A stretch of 64,000 nucleotides of DNA from Aliirhizobium wenxiniae (lineage in GTDB: Bacteria > Pseudomonadota > Alphaproteobacteria > Rhizobiales > Rhizobiaceae). Shown here one piece after another: positions 1 through 8,117 of this stretch (position 1 is the stretch's first letter; each line of letters starts with the position of its first letter). The DNA lies in NCBI RefSeq assembly GCF_019511445.1, contig NZ_JAEUAN010000025.1:1-64000 (forward strand), given 5' to 3'. Both the position numbers and the translations under genes were made by a program. Under the pieces are notes generated by a model, which saw only the letters and a list, made by a program, of their open reading frames with translations, made no database searches and was not told the DNA's origin.

Positions 1-19
1 AGATGTGTATAAGAGACAG
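1..19 (+). other. Sequencing adapter: Tn5/Nextera mosaic end
   Basis: The first 19 bases read AGATGTGTATAAGAGACAG, which is exactly the transposase mosaic end used in Nextera libraries. It is directly fused to the interior of cysD. Read through, it yields the artefactual N-terminus M-Y-K-R-Q from a GTG at position 5. This is a library artefact at a contig end, not genomic DNA. Confidence 0.97.
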
Positions 20-838
20 GTCATGCTCTATTCGATCGGCAAGGATTCATCCGTGCTTCTGCATCTGGCGCGCAAGGCTTTTTATCCCGGTCGCGTCCCC
101 TTCCCGCTTCTGCATGTCGATACGACCTGGAAGTTCAAGGAGATGATCGAGTTCCGCGACCAGATCGCCGAGAAATACGATCTCGATCTGGTGGTTCACA
201 CCAACAAGCGCGGTAAGGCAGAAAACATCACGCCGTTTACCCACGGCTCGGCCTTCTATACCGACGTGATGAAGACCGAAGCGCTGAAACAGGCGCTCGA
301 TGCCGGCGGCTATGACGCGGCTTTCGGCGGCGCTCGTCGCGATGAAGAAGCTTCGCGAGCCAAGGAGCGCATCTATTCCTTCCGCACGCCGGACCACAAA
401 TGGGACCCGCGAAACCAGCGGCCGGAACTTTGGAACATCTATAACGGCATGATCAAAAAGGGCGAAAGCGTTCGCGCCTTCCCGCTGTCGAACTGGACCG
501 AGGTCGATATCTGGCGCTACATCCAGGCGGAAGACATTCCGCTGGTGCCGCTCTATTACGCCGCCGAACGCCCCTATGTGGAACGCGACGGGATGATGAT
601 CCTGGCCGAAGATCCGCGGCTTGAACTGCTTCCCGGTGAAGAGATCCAGCATGGATCGATCCGCTTCCGCACGCTCGGCTGCTTTCCGCTGACCGGCGCG
701 ATCCGCTCGACGGCGTCCAACCTCGAAGAGGTGATCGCGGAGCTGGAAATCGCAACCGTTTCCGAACGACAGGGCCGCGCCATCGACCGCGACCAGTCCG
801 GCTCGATGGAAAAGAAGAAGCGCGAGGGGTATTTTTAA
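20..838 (+). CDS. cysD: Sulfate adenylyltransferase subunit 2, 5'-truncated
   Basis: This is the small, catalytic subunit of ATP sulfurylase, which with CysN makes adenosine 5'-phosphosulfate from ATP and sulfate in cytosolic sulfate assimilation. The visible product (272 codons) starts at V-M-L-Y-S-I-G-K-D-S-S-V, the PP-loop-type SxGKDSS motif of the family, and runs to the usual C-terminus (KKKREGYF). Full-length homologues carry roughly 45 more N-terminal residues, so the true start lies outside the contig; the GTG at position 5 belongs to the adapter. The stop codon is followed one base later by the cysN start, so the two are translationally coupled. NodP is the symbiotic paralogue; no nod gene is nearby. 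Confidence 0.95.
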   Translation, partial: VMLYSIGKDSSVLLHLARKAFYPGRVPFPLLHVDTTWKFKEMIEFRDQIAEKYDLDLVVHTNKRGKAENITPFTHGSAFYTDVMKTEALKQALDAGGYDAAFGGARRDEEASRAKERIYSFRTPDHKWDPRNQRPELWNIYNGMIKKGESVRAFPLSNWTEVDIWRYIQAEDIPLVPLYYAAERPYVERDGMMILAEDPRLELLPGEEIQHGSIRFRTLGCFPLTGAIRSTASNLEEVIAELEIATVSERQGRAIDRDQSGSMEKKKREGYF

Positions 839-839
839 G

Positions 840-2357
840 ATGAGCGCCACCGCAACAGCTACAAATACATCCGTCGCCGCTTCGGCGAATGTCATTCCCT
901 TCGCCGAATCCGCCGCCCGCGTTTCGCGCGATACGCGGCCCCTGCGCCTGATCACCTGCGGCTCCGTCGATGACGGCAAGTCGACCCTGATCGGCCGGCT
1001 ACTCTGGGACACCAAGGCGGTGAAGGAAGACCAGGCGGCGACGCTTGCGCGTGACAGTGGCGCGCAAAACGATCTCGGCCTGCCGGATTTCGCATTGCTG
1101 CTCGATGGTCTCCAGGCGGAACGCGAACAGGGCATCACGATCGATGTCGCCTATCGCTATTTCTCCACCGACCGACGCTCCTTCATCGTCGCCGATACGC
1201 CCGGTCACGAGCAATATACCCGCAACATGGTGACCGGTGCCTCGACCGCCGATCTCGCCATTCTGCTGGCTGACGCCCGCGCAGGCCTGCTCGAACAGAC
1301 CCGCCGCCACGCGACGATCGCGGCGCTGATGGGCATCCGGCAGTTCGTGCTGGCGATCAACAAGATCGACCTGATCGGTTATGACAAGGCGGTGTTCGAA
1401 AAGATCGCGGCCGAATTCCGCGAATTCGCGCTAGCGCTCGGTGTGCGGCAGATCACGGCGATCCCGATGTCGGCGCTGAAGGGTGAAAACGTCGTTCTCT
1501 CCGGCGCTGAAGCAATGCCGTGGTATGAGGGCCCGACGCTGATCGAAGCGCTGGAACTTGCCACCAGCCGCTCGGCGCAGGCTGGTGGTTTCCGCCTCCC
1601 CGTCCAGCGCGTCGTGCGCCCCGGTGAGAGTTTTCGCGGTTATCAGGGGACGGTATCGGGCGGCGCGATCAAACCGGGCGACTCGGTTGCGATCCTGCCT
1701 TCCGGCACCGTCGCCAACGTGAAGCAGATCGTCACCTTCGACCTCGTGCGCAATGCAGCGGTTGCCGGTGACGCGATCACGCTCGTGCTCGACCGGCAGG
1801 TGGATGTGGCGCGCGGCGACTTGATTGTTTCCATCGACGGCCAGCCGATGACCGGCACATCCTTCGATGCGCAGCTCGTGGCTCTGCAGCCGGGCGGCAT
1901 CGAGCCGGGCAAGCGTTACTGGCTGAAAAGCGGCTCACGCCGCCAGCGGGTGACGATCGAGCCCACTTCGCAGCTCGATCTTTCGACCGGCCAGTGGAAG
2001 CCGCATGCCTCGCAGCTTGCGATGAACGCGATCGGCAAGGTGCATCTTTCCTTCGAAGAACCGGCGGTGTTCGATGCCTATGATCAGAACCGCGCAACCG
2101 GCGCCTTCATCCTGATCGATCCCGACACGCTGAACACGGTTGCTGGCGGTATGGTGACGGCCAAGCGCGCCGATGTCGGCGGCATTCATCGTGGTAAGGA
2201 TGGCGAGCAGCGCGTCGTACTGTCGCTTCCCGCGGATCTGGCCGAACAGCTGATGGCAAGCGAACTCTTCGCATCACGCCGCGACGAGGCAGAAATCCGA
2301 AGACTAACGGCTGCGGAGGCTGCCGAGATTTTCTCCAATGCCGGCAGCGATATCTGA
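840..2357 (+). CDS. cysN: Sulfate adenylyltransferase subunit 1, GTPase
   Basis: This is the regulatory GTPase subunit of ATP sulfurylase; GTP hydrolysis drives APS formation by CysD. The 505-residue product has a translation-factor GTPase fold: P-loop GSVDDGKST at residues 41-49, the G2/G3 region with REQGITIDVAYRYF and DTPGHEQY, and the G4 motif NKID, followed by EF-Tu-like beta-barrel domains. It ends near residue 505 without an APS-kinase domain, so it is a plain CysN and not the CysNC/NodQ fusion. It starts 1 nt after the cysD stop. Because no kinase is fused, APS may be reduced directly or phosphorylated by an enzyme encoded elsewhere; the window does not decide this. Confidence 0.96.
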   Translation: MSATATATNTSVAASANVIPFAESAARVSRDTRPLRLITCGSVDDGKSTLIGRLLWDTKAVKEDQAATLARDSGAQNDLGLPDFALLLDGLQAEREQGITIDVAYRYFSTDRRSFIVADTPGHEQYTRNMVTGASTADLAILLADARAGLLEQTRRHATIAALMGIRQFVLAINKIDLIGYDKAVFEKIAAEFREFALALGVRQITAIPMSALKGENVVLSGAEAMPWYEGPTLIEALELATSRSAQAGGFRLPVQRVVRPGESFRGYQGTVSGGAIKPGDSVAILPSGTVANVKQIVTFDLVRNAAVAGDAITLVLDRQVDVARGDLIVSIDGQPMTGTSFDAQLVALQPGGIEPGKRYWLKSGSRRQRVTIEPTSQLDLSTGQWKPHASQLAMNAIGKVHLSFEEPAVFDAYDQNRATGAFILIDPDTLNTVAGGMVTAKRADVGGIHRGKDGEQRVVLSLPADLAEQLMASELFASRRDEAEIRRLTAAEAAEIFSNAGSDI

Positions 2358-2373
2358 CCCAGAGCTAGGCTCG

Positions 2374-2393
2374 GAGGCAGCGTCCGCTGCCTC
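2374..2393 (+). terminator. Hairpin downstream of cysN
   Basis: A perfect 8-bp stem (GAGGCAGC / GCTGCCTC) with a GTCC loop starts 16 bases after the cysN stop. No U-tract follows, so it may be a 3'-end stabilising hairpin or a weak terminator. Confidence 0.45.
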
Positions 2394-2574
2394 GGCCCTA
2401 CACACGCTTTAATGGAAAGATTAACCGTGGCATTTACCCTTTGCGGTAATCATAGATGCAACTAATCCGTCCGAACAGGACAACAGATAGCGACAGCCCA
2501 TTTACAACCTTTCCGAGAAACATATTGTGCCTCCCGATACGACATGACGTTATCGTTGATCGGGAGACGGACAG

Positions 2575-3465
2575 ATGAACCCTCTTTTCAAGAGAATTCT
2601 GCGTAAAGACAAATTGTCCCGTGTTTTCGTCGAGCGCCTGACGGAACCGCTTCACATCAATATCGCTTCGGCGTTCGTCGCCTTGTTCGGTGGATTTCGC
2701 CGCAAGGTCGATTTCGATCTCGTGGTGCGACCGCAATATGCCTTTCCCATTCTGCGTGCAGCCGACCTTGCCAATGAATGGGGTTACAAGCGCCTGACAT
2801 TGCTCGAATTCGGCGTGGCGGCGGGGGCTGGCCTCGTGAACATCTGCCACATCGCCGCCGAAGTGACGAAGATTACCGGCATCGAGTTCCGTATCGTTGG
2901 CTTTGACACCGGCACCGGCATGCCCGAGCCGATCGACTATCGGGACCTGCCCGAAGCCTATGCCGCAGGCGATTTTCCAATGGACCATGAAAAGCTGAAG
3001 GCAAGCCTTCCAGCCAATTGCGAACTCATCCTTGGACCTATTACCGAAACACTGCCGGCTTTCCTCAAGACGGTAGATGCGTCCTCGCCGATCGGCTTCG
3101 CATCGGTGGACGTCGACTATTATTCATCGGCCAAGGATTCGCTTTCCGTGTTCCGCGATACACCGGAAAAGTACCTGCCGCTGGTGCCGATCTATCTCGA
3201 CGACGTCGGCGACATCACCGTAAATCCCTGGGTCGGCGAATGGCTGGCGGTCAACGAATTCAACGACGAAAACAAGATGCGCAAGATCGCGCCGTGGAAC
3301 ATGCTCAGAGCACGACGCATCTGCAAAAATGCCAAATGGATCGAGCATATCCACGGCCTGCATGTGCATGACCACGCGATACGCACACCCGGCACAACTG
3401 AGCGGGCAAGGCGCACAGCCGACAACGAATTCATCGGCGTCAGCTTCACGGACCAAGCAGCGTAA
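2575..3465 (+). CDS. Class I SAM methyltransferase-like protein
   Basis: This 296-residue protein is of unknown specific function. Residues 75-90 (LTLLEFGVAAGAGLVN) look like motif I of a Rossmann-fold SAM-dependent methyltransferase, and FASVDVDYYSSAKDSL near residue 170 resembles the acidic post-motif strand of TylF/macrocin O-methyltransferase-like proteins. There is no signal peptide or membrane segment. The ATG follows GGGAGACGGACAG, giving a reasonable ribosome binding site. It stands alone between cysN and tRNA-Pro, about 1 kb before the polysaccharide region, so a role in modifying a surface glycan is possible but is only an inference from position. Confidence 0.7.
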   Translation: MNPLFKRILRKDKLSRVFVERLTEPLHINIASAFVALFGGFRRKVDFDLVVRPQYAFPILRAADLANEWGYKRLTLLEFGVAAGAGLVNICHIAAEVTKITGIEFRIVGFDTGTGMPEPIDYRDLPEAYAAGDFPMDHEKLKASLPANCELILGPITETLPAFLKTVDASSPIGFASVDVDYYSSAKDSLSVFRDTPEKYLPLVPIYLDDVGDITVNPWVGEWLAVNEFNDENKMRKIAPWNMLRARRICKNAKWIEHIHGLHVHDHAIRTPGTTERARRTADNEFIGVSFTDQAA

Positions 3466-3510
3466 ACGGCAGGCCTGCAATGTTCCAAAATCGGACTGGA
3501 AAAGAAAAAA

Positions 3511-3526
3511 GCCCGCGACGCGGGCT
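3511..3526 (-). terminator. Intrinsic terminator of tRNA-Pro
   Basis: A GCCCGC/GCGGGC stem with a GAC loop lies just 3' of tRNA-Pro. On the minus strand it is followed by a T-run (TTTTTTCTTTT). The A/T tracts on both sides could also let it act on plus-strand transcripts from the methyltransferase-like gene. Confidence 0.85.
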
Positions 3527-3534
3527 TTTTCGAC

Positions 3535-3611
3535 TGGTCGGAGTGGCAAGATTCGAACTTGCGACCCCCACGTCCCGAACGTGGTGCGCTACCAGACTGC
3601 GCTACACTCCG
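3535..3611 (-). tRNA. tRNA-Pro (CGG)
   Basis: The minus strand folds as a full cloverleaf: acceptor CGGAGTG/CACTCCG, D-arm GCGC/GCGC, anticodon stem CCACG/CGTGG with loop TTCGGGA (anticodon CGG), T-arm GCAAG-TTCGAAT-CTTGC, discriminator A and an encoded CCA. It has its own promoter and terminator. Confidence 0.97.
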
Positions 3612-3625
3612 TGACCAGTGGCGCC

Positions 3626-3654
3626 TCTATAGAACAGCATTTTTCCTTCGACAA
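3626..3654 (-). promoter_or_regulatory. sigma70-type promoter of tRNA-Pro
   Basis: On the minus strand TTGTCG and TATAGA are separated by exactly 17 bases, ending 14 bases before the mature tRNA 5' end. Spacing and -10 are close to consensus, which fits a strongly expressed stable RNA gene. Confidence 0.7.
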
Positions 3655-3941
3655 GCACCGTTTTCGAAAAAAATGTGACAAGGTGAATTTCGTTTGTCGC
3701 ACCCTGGGCTTGAGCCGCAGCACGGGCTGGTTTCGTGGGAAAAAAACGGTGCTTCAGACAGGAAGCATTCTCCGACCGTCGCTGATCCGTTGCAAAAAAG
3801 CGGCGGTTTGGGATTTTGATGCCGGGCCGACCTCTAATGGCGTGACGCGGCTGGAAAATCTGCTAGCTGGAAGGTGACGCCCTCCTCCCGGGGCACAGAC
3901 AGCCATCACACCAAGCTACCAACCAAGGATTTTCACGGATC
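3655..3941. other. Intergenic gap, no gene seen
   Basis: Between the tRNA-Pro promoter and the lipoprotein gene I see no supported coding frame. An open frame that runs through here from the antisense of the tRNA has no domain-like sequence. The leader of the lipoprotein presumably lies in the last 100 bases. Confidence 0.6.
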
Positions 3942-4298
3942 ATGAGCCGCCGCCTCATCGCATCGACCGCCCTTCTCGCGCTTGCGCTTTCCAGCTGCAC
4001 GACCGTCACCATTTCAGACAGCCCGATCTCCAAGCGCTGGGTCGGCCACTCGGCCGGCGAGTTTTTTGCCAAGTACAATCCGCCGATCGATGACGTCGCA
4101 TCCGGCTCGAGCACCATCTACAGCTGGCGCGGCGGCTACAAGCGCATCAAGCTGGAGAACGGCAAAAGCGCCAGCGTCAGCTGCGCGGCAAAGATCACCG
4201 TGTCTTCCGATTATACGATCCGCAATATCGAAATCACGTCCGACCGCCCTGGCGCAACCGGACCGAGCTATTGCCAGGAACTTCTGGCCGGCGCTTGA
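3942..4298 (+). CDS. Small putative lipoprotein
   Basis: The 118-residue product begins MSRRLIASTALLALALSSC, a type II signal peptide with lipobox L16-S-S-C19, so it should be lipidated and anchored facing the periplasm. The mature part (about 100 residues) has two further cysteines (in SVSCAAK and SYCQEL) and a SAGEFFAKYNPP segment like other small rhizobial lipoproteins of unknown role. An AAGGATTTTCACGGATC leader precedes the ATG. A strong GC hairpin follows the gene. No function can be assigned from sequence. Confidence 0.8.
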   Translation: MSRRLIASTALLALALSSCTTVTISDSPISKRWVGHSAGEFFAKYNPPIDDVASGSSTIYSWRGGYKRIKLENGKSASVSCAAKITVSSDYTIRNIEITSDRPGATGPSYCQELLAGA

Positions 4299-4315
4299 GC
4301 AGCGTCAATCCTTCA

Positions 4316-4344
4316 GGAGCGGCGGGCTTTTTCGCCCGCGCTCC
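4316..4344 (+). terminator. GC-rich hairpin after lipoprotein gene
   Basis: GGAGC-g-GCGGGC pairs with GCCCGC-GCTCC around a TTTTTC loop, 18 bases after the lipoprotein stop. There is no clear U-tract, but the stem is strong enough to mark a transcript end. Confidence 0.55.
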
Positions 4345-4435
4345 CCTTCAAATTCCCAGGCAATGATGGACAAATCAGCTACCGGTCTGGATACGCTATC
4401 ATTTCCGGTAGCATAAACCGCCGATTTGACATAAT

Positions 4436-5254
4436 TTGGCGTCAGTTTCCGGTCGTTTCATCAACCAGGGTTTCCAGACGCGCTTGACCTATCTCGCAAC
4501 TCACGCTCGTGTCGTCAGCGCATTGGTCATGCGCGAAATGTCGACGCGCTTCGGAGCCAAGCCGGGTGGGTATCTGTGGGCCTTCCTCGATCCGGTCAGC
4601 CATATCGTCTTTCTGTCCGTCATCTTCATGGCGATCGCGCATCTGCCGCCGCTCGGCACCAGCTTTCCGTTGTTCTTCGCCACAGGTTATATCGGCTTCC
4701 AGTTCTATCAGGCGCTGGCGGGATATCTGAACAGTGCGGTGAGCGGCAACAAGGCGCTGCTCAGTTATCCGAGCGTTGCACCGATCGACACGATGGCCGC
4801 GCGCTATGTGCTGCAGCTTGTGACGACAACGATCGTCGCCATCGTCGTGCTGGGCTATATCGTCTTTACGGTCCGCCATCCGGTTTCCATCCATCTGCCG
4901 CCGATCATGGAAGCGATTGCCATGGCAAGCCTGCTCGCACTCGGCATAGGATTGGCCAATGCGGTGCTGTTCGTGATGTATCCGATCTACGAAAAGCTCT
5001 ACGGCATCGTCACGCGCCCGCTCTTCCTCGTATCGGGTGTGTTCTTCCTGCCGGATTCGCTGCCGCCGATTGCCAGGGATATCGTACTTTTTAACCCTTT
5101 GGCTCATATCGTCATGCAATTCAGAACCGGATTCTATCCGCAATATCGCGCTGCCGGATATGACGGGTTCTATGTCTGGACTGTCGCCGCCTGCCTCGTT
5201 TTCCTGGGGCTCGTGCTGTTTACGACATCCAGAGGAAGGCTGAGAGATCGATGA
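4436..5254 (+). CDS. Capsule-type polysaccharide ABC transporter permease (KpsM/RkpT-like)
   Basis: This is an inner-membrane permease of the ABC-2 family that would export a lipid-linked polysaccharide with the downstream ATPase. The 272-residue product has the KpsM-like pattern: cytoplasmic REMSTRFG followed by GGYLWAFLDP, then about six hydrophobic segments and a conserved RPLFLVSGVFFLPDSLPP stretch before the last helices. The frame opens with TTG; TTG at 4484 is another option and there is no ATG before the conserved core, so the start is uncertain. Its 3' end overlaps the ATPase start by 4 bases (ATGA), indicating coupling. A second, clearly paralogous permease lies at the other end of this four-gene set. 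Named by analogy to S. meliloti rkpT. Confidence 0.9.
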   Translation: MASVSGRFINQGFQTRLTYLATHARVVSALVMREMSTRFGAKPGGYLWAFLDPVSHIVFLSVIFMAIAHLPPLGTSFPLFFATGYIGFQFYQALAGYLNSAVSGNKALLSYPSVAPIDTMAARYVLQLVTTTIVAIVVLGYIVFTVRHPVSIHLPPIMEAIAMASLLALGIGLANAVLFVMYPIYEKLYGIVTRPLFLVSGVFFLPDSLPPIARDIVLFNPLAHIVMQFRTGFYPQYRAAGYDGFYVWTVAACLVFLGLVLFTTSRGRLRDR

Positions 5255-5910
5255 TCCGACTGGAACGCGCCACGAAAGAAGTCCGCATGAAGGGTGTGCG
5301 GAAGATGATCATCGACGACGTGACGGTGACCTTTCCGCGCGGCAAGAGCATCGGGCTTTTAGGCCGCAACGGCGCTGGAAAATCGACCCTGCTACAGATT
5401 ATCGCAGGCACGCTGGAACTCGACCGCGGCCGCATCATCCGGCAGGGGAAAATCTCCTGGCCGCTTGGCTTTCAGGGCAGTTTCCAGGGCAATCTTTCCG
5501 GCGAGCAGAATGTCCGCTTCGTTGCCCGCATCTATGGCGTGGATACCGACGAGCTGGTTGCCTATGTTGCCGAATTCGCCGAACTGGGGCAATTCTACCA
5601 TGCGCCGGTCAGAACCTATTCCTCGGGAATGAAGGCAAGGCTGGCATTCGGCGTCAGCATGGGAATCAATTTCGACTATTATCTCGTCGACGAAATCACC
5701 GCCGTGGGCGACACCAACTTCAAGCGGAAGTCGCAGCAGACTTTTAAGGAAAAGCTGAGCAATTCCGACGTGATCATGGTATCCCATAGCACGGGAACGT
5801 TGCGTGACTATTGCCAGACCGGGATCGTTCTGGAAAATGGGCAGATGACCTACTACGATGACATCAACGAGGCCATCGCCGTGCATGAAAGCAATATGAA
5901 GAGGCACTGA
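5251..5910 (+). CDS. Polysaccharide ABC transporter ATP-binding protein (KpsT/RkpS-like)
   Basis: This ATPase energises capsule-type polysaccharide export. The 219-residue length is exactly that of KpsT-type proteins without a C-terminal carbohydrate-binding extension, in contrast to longer Wzt proteins. Walker A is GRNGAGKST at residues 38-46; the signature region is YSSGMKARLAFG; Walker B with the catalytic Glu is YYLVDEITAVGD; the switch His is in MVSHS. It is translationally coupled to the upstream permease (ATGA overlap) and followed 2 bases later by the KpsE-like gene, so all act as one export operon. Confidence 0.93.
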   Translation: MIRLERATKEVRMKGVRKMIIDDVTVTFPRGKSIGLLGRNGAGKSTLLQIIAGTLELDRGRIIRQGKISWPLGFQGSFQGNLSGEQNVRFVARIYGVDTDELVAYVAEFAELGQFYHAPVRTYSSGMKARLAFGVSMGINFDYYLVDEITAVGDTNFKRKSQQTFKEKLSNSDVIMVSHSTGTLRDYCQTGIVLENGQMTYYDDINEAIAVHESNMKRH

Positions 5911-5912
5911 CT

Positions 5913-7259
5913 TTGAACCAGACGGCTCAGAACACCGTATCAGGCAATCAGGTTGCGCTGCACTCCGCGGATGGAAACCCCGCGCCGAAGAGCAGAAACC
6001 TGCGCCTGCTGGAATCGCTGCTCGAGCGCCCCGCTTCCGTACCGGCGCAGCCGGTACAGCCCGCTCATCCGGCCTCTCCGGAAATCACGGTGGATCCCGC
6101 CTCGACAGTCCCTGCGAAGCGCGGCTGGCTGTCAGCGCTGAAAACGCGGCACATGGCGATTGTTGGCGGCTTTCTCGCTCTGGTCGCGGTGCCGGCAACC
6201 GTCAGCACCGGCTACATGGCCTTTATCGCGGCCGACCAGTATCACAGCTTCTCGTCCTTCTCTGTCCGCAGCATCGAAGCCGCGCCGTCCAGCGACCTTC
6301 TCGGCATGTTCACGCAGAGCTCGGCCGGCAGCACGCTTTCGGATTCCTATGTGCTTGTCGACTTCATCCTCAGCGAACGGATGGTGCAGATGGTCGACGA
6401 GGCTTTCGGTCTCGATGCGATCTTTGCACGCCAGGGCATGGATTTCTTCTACGGCATCAGCCCGGATATGCCGATCGAAGACAAGCTTGCCTATTGGCGG
6501 AACATGATCACGGTGAATTTCGACCAGACCTCGGGGATCATGGACCTGCAGGTGAAGGCGTTCAGCCCTGAAATGTCGCAGAAGGTGGCCGACTTCGTCA
6601 TCTCCCAGAGCGAAAGGCTGATCAACGACCTGTCGCTGACCGCCCGCAACGAAGTGTTGAGAACCGCGCGCGACGAAGTTCAGACCGCGGAAGACCGCCT
6701 GACGCAGACCCGCGCTTCGCTTCGAAGCTATCGCGACGCATCGCAGGAAGCCGATCCTGTCGAAGGCGCCAAGCTTGCGGCCCAGTTGATCGGCTCGCTC
6801 GAAGAGCAATTGGTCAAGCTGAAAACAGAACTTTCGACCGCGCTCAACCAGATGAGTGCAAACACGCCGCGTGTGCGGGTGATCCGTTCGCAGATTTCCA
6901 GCCTTGAAAACCAGATCGCGCAGGAACGCCAGCGTTTCGGCAGCGGCGTTTCCGGCAAGGCTGGACGCTCAACCGGACAGGCAACCGACGTGGCCGGCCG
7001 TATCGCATTGTACGAATCGATCCAGACGCAGAACGAGTTTGCCGAACGCGCCTATACCGCATCGCTTGCCTCGCTCGAAAAGGCGCGGGTCGAGGCTGGC
7101 GCAAAACAGCGTTATCTCGCGGTGTTCATCAAGCCGACGCTGTCGCAGATGGCGCAATATCCGCATCGCCTGCTGAACCCGATCCTGGTGACGCTGGCAG
7201 GACTGCTGCTCTGGGGTGTCGCTGTGATGGTCTTCTACAATATTCGCGACCGGCACTAA
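5913..7259 (+). CDS. Capsule export inner-membrane/periplasmic protein (KpsE/RkpR-like)
   Basis: This 448-residue protein of the polysaccharide co-polymerase type 3 family links the inner-membrane ABC transporter to the outer-membrane export channel. It has a Pro/Ala-rich cytoplasmic N-terminus (residues 1-75), a membrane segment at about 82-107, a long periplasmic part with coiled-coil character (about 240-400, for example LTARNEVLRTARDEVQTAED), and a C-terminal membrane segment near 422-441. The frame starts with TTG two bases after the ATPase stop, and no better start is visible before the conserved region. No OPX partner is adjacent; the nearest is the OPX gene some 8 kb away. Confidence 0.88.
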   Translation: MNQTAQNTVSGNQVALHSADGNPAPKSRNLRLLESLLERPASVPAQPVQPAHPASPEITVDPASTVPAKRGWLSALKTRHMAIVGGFLALVAVPATVSTGYMAFIAADQYHSFSSFSVRSIEAAPSSDLLGMFTQSSAGSTLSDSYVLVDFILSERMVQMVDEAFGLDAIFARQGMDFFYGISPDMPIEDKLAYWRNMITVNFDQTSGIMDLQVKAFSPEMSQKVADFVISQSERLINDLSLTARNEVLRTARDEVQTAEDRLTQTRASLRSYRDASQEADPVEGAKLAAQLIGSLEEQLVKLKTELSTALNQMSANTPRVRVIRSQISSLENQIAQERQRFGSGVSGKAGRSTGQATDVAGRIALYESIQTQNEFAERAYTASLASLEKARVEAGAKQRYLAVFIKPTLSQMAQYPHRLLNPILVTLAGLLLWGVAVMVFYNIRDRH

Positions 7260-7279
7260 CGGCAGATGCCGGCCACGGA

Positions 7280-8104
7280 ATGCGATCCGATCCGCCGGCG
7301 CCTGCCTTCGTCGTCTCAAGACGAGGCACGCTCTTGAACTATCTGATGACCCATATCCGCATCGTCACCGCCTTCGTGATCCGTGAAATCGCCACGCGAT
7401 ACGGCCGAAGCCCGGGCGGATATGTGTGGGCACTGCTTGAACCCGTGGCTTTCATCGGCCTGATGTCGCTGTTGCTTGGGTCTCTCGGAAGACTGCCAGC
7501 GCTTGGGACCAGCTTCACGCTGTTTTACGCCACTGGCTACCTCGCCTTCAGCATGTACAAGAACATGGAAGGTTATCTCGCCTCGGCTGTCAGCGGCAAC
7601 AAGGCGCTGATGAGCTATCCGAAGGTTTCGCCCTTCGATGCCGTAGCGGGGCGGTTCATCCTACAGGCCATGACGTCCTGTGTGGTGGCCTTTGTCATTC
7701 TCTACGCAGCAACGTGGACGACCAACCAGCCGATCACCATCCAGTGGAATTATATCGTCGAAGCGACCGCCTTTGCCTGGATCATGGCGCTTGGGGTCGC
7801 GCTCGGCAATACGGTGCTTTTCTTCAAGTTTCCGCTCTACCAGAAGATCTTCGACATCGTCATGCGCCCGCTCTTCCTGCTTTCAGGCGTGTTTTACGTG
7901 CCGTCGCATATGCCGCATCCGTTCTCGGACATACTTCTGGCCAATCCCATAACGCAGGTCGTCGTGCTGTTCCGCGAAGGCTTTTATGTCCAGCACGGAG
8001 ACACCGGGCTCGACATGCCGTTTCTGATCACCACCTCGGCAGGCCTTCTGTTTGTCGGGATGCTTCTATTTACCGTCTTCCCCGTCGCTCGCGCACGCGA
8101 ATAG
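7280..8104 (+). CDS. Second polysaccharide ABC transporter permease (KpsM/RkpT-like)
   Basis: This 274-residue ABC-2 permease is a paralogue of the permease at the head of the operon: both share REM/REI-(S)TR(F/Y)G, GGY(L/V)WA, SAVSGNKAL(L/M)SYP and RPLFL(V/L)SGVF(F/Y)(L/V)P at the same spacing. An ABC exporter needs two permease subunits, so a heterodimer is plausible, as proposed for rkpT1/rkpT2 of Sinorhizobium. The ATG codes for MRSDPPAPAFVVSRRG; a later start near MTHIRIVTAF is possible. The gene ends 13 bases from the convergent GT2 gene. Confidence 0.9.
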   Translation: MRSDPPAPAFVVSRRGTLLNYLMTHIRIVTAFVIREIATRYGRSPGGYVWALLEPVAFIGLMSLLLGSLGRLPALGTSFTLFYATGYLAFSMYKNMEGYLASAVSGNKALMSYPKVSPFDAVAGRFILQAMTSCVVAFVILYAATWTTNQPITIQWNYIVEATAFAWIMALGVALGNTVLFFKFPLYQKIFDIVMRPLFLLSGVFYVPSHMPHPFSDILLANPITQVVVLFREGFYVQHGDTGLDMPFLITTSAGLLFVGMLLFTVFPVARARE

Positions 8105-8117
8105 GGCCAGGCTGCCA

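Noticed and set aside
47..1138. A 363-codon minus-strand frame across cysD and cysN
   Set aside because: It spans two well-supported genes in antisense and has no motif.
20..2357. Possible nodP/nodQ symbiosis genes
   Set aside because: The large subunit lacks the APS-kinase domain that NodQ carries, and no nod box or nod gene is nearby, so cysD/cysN is the better call.
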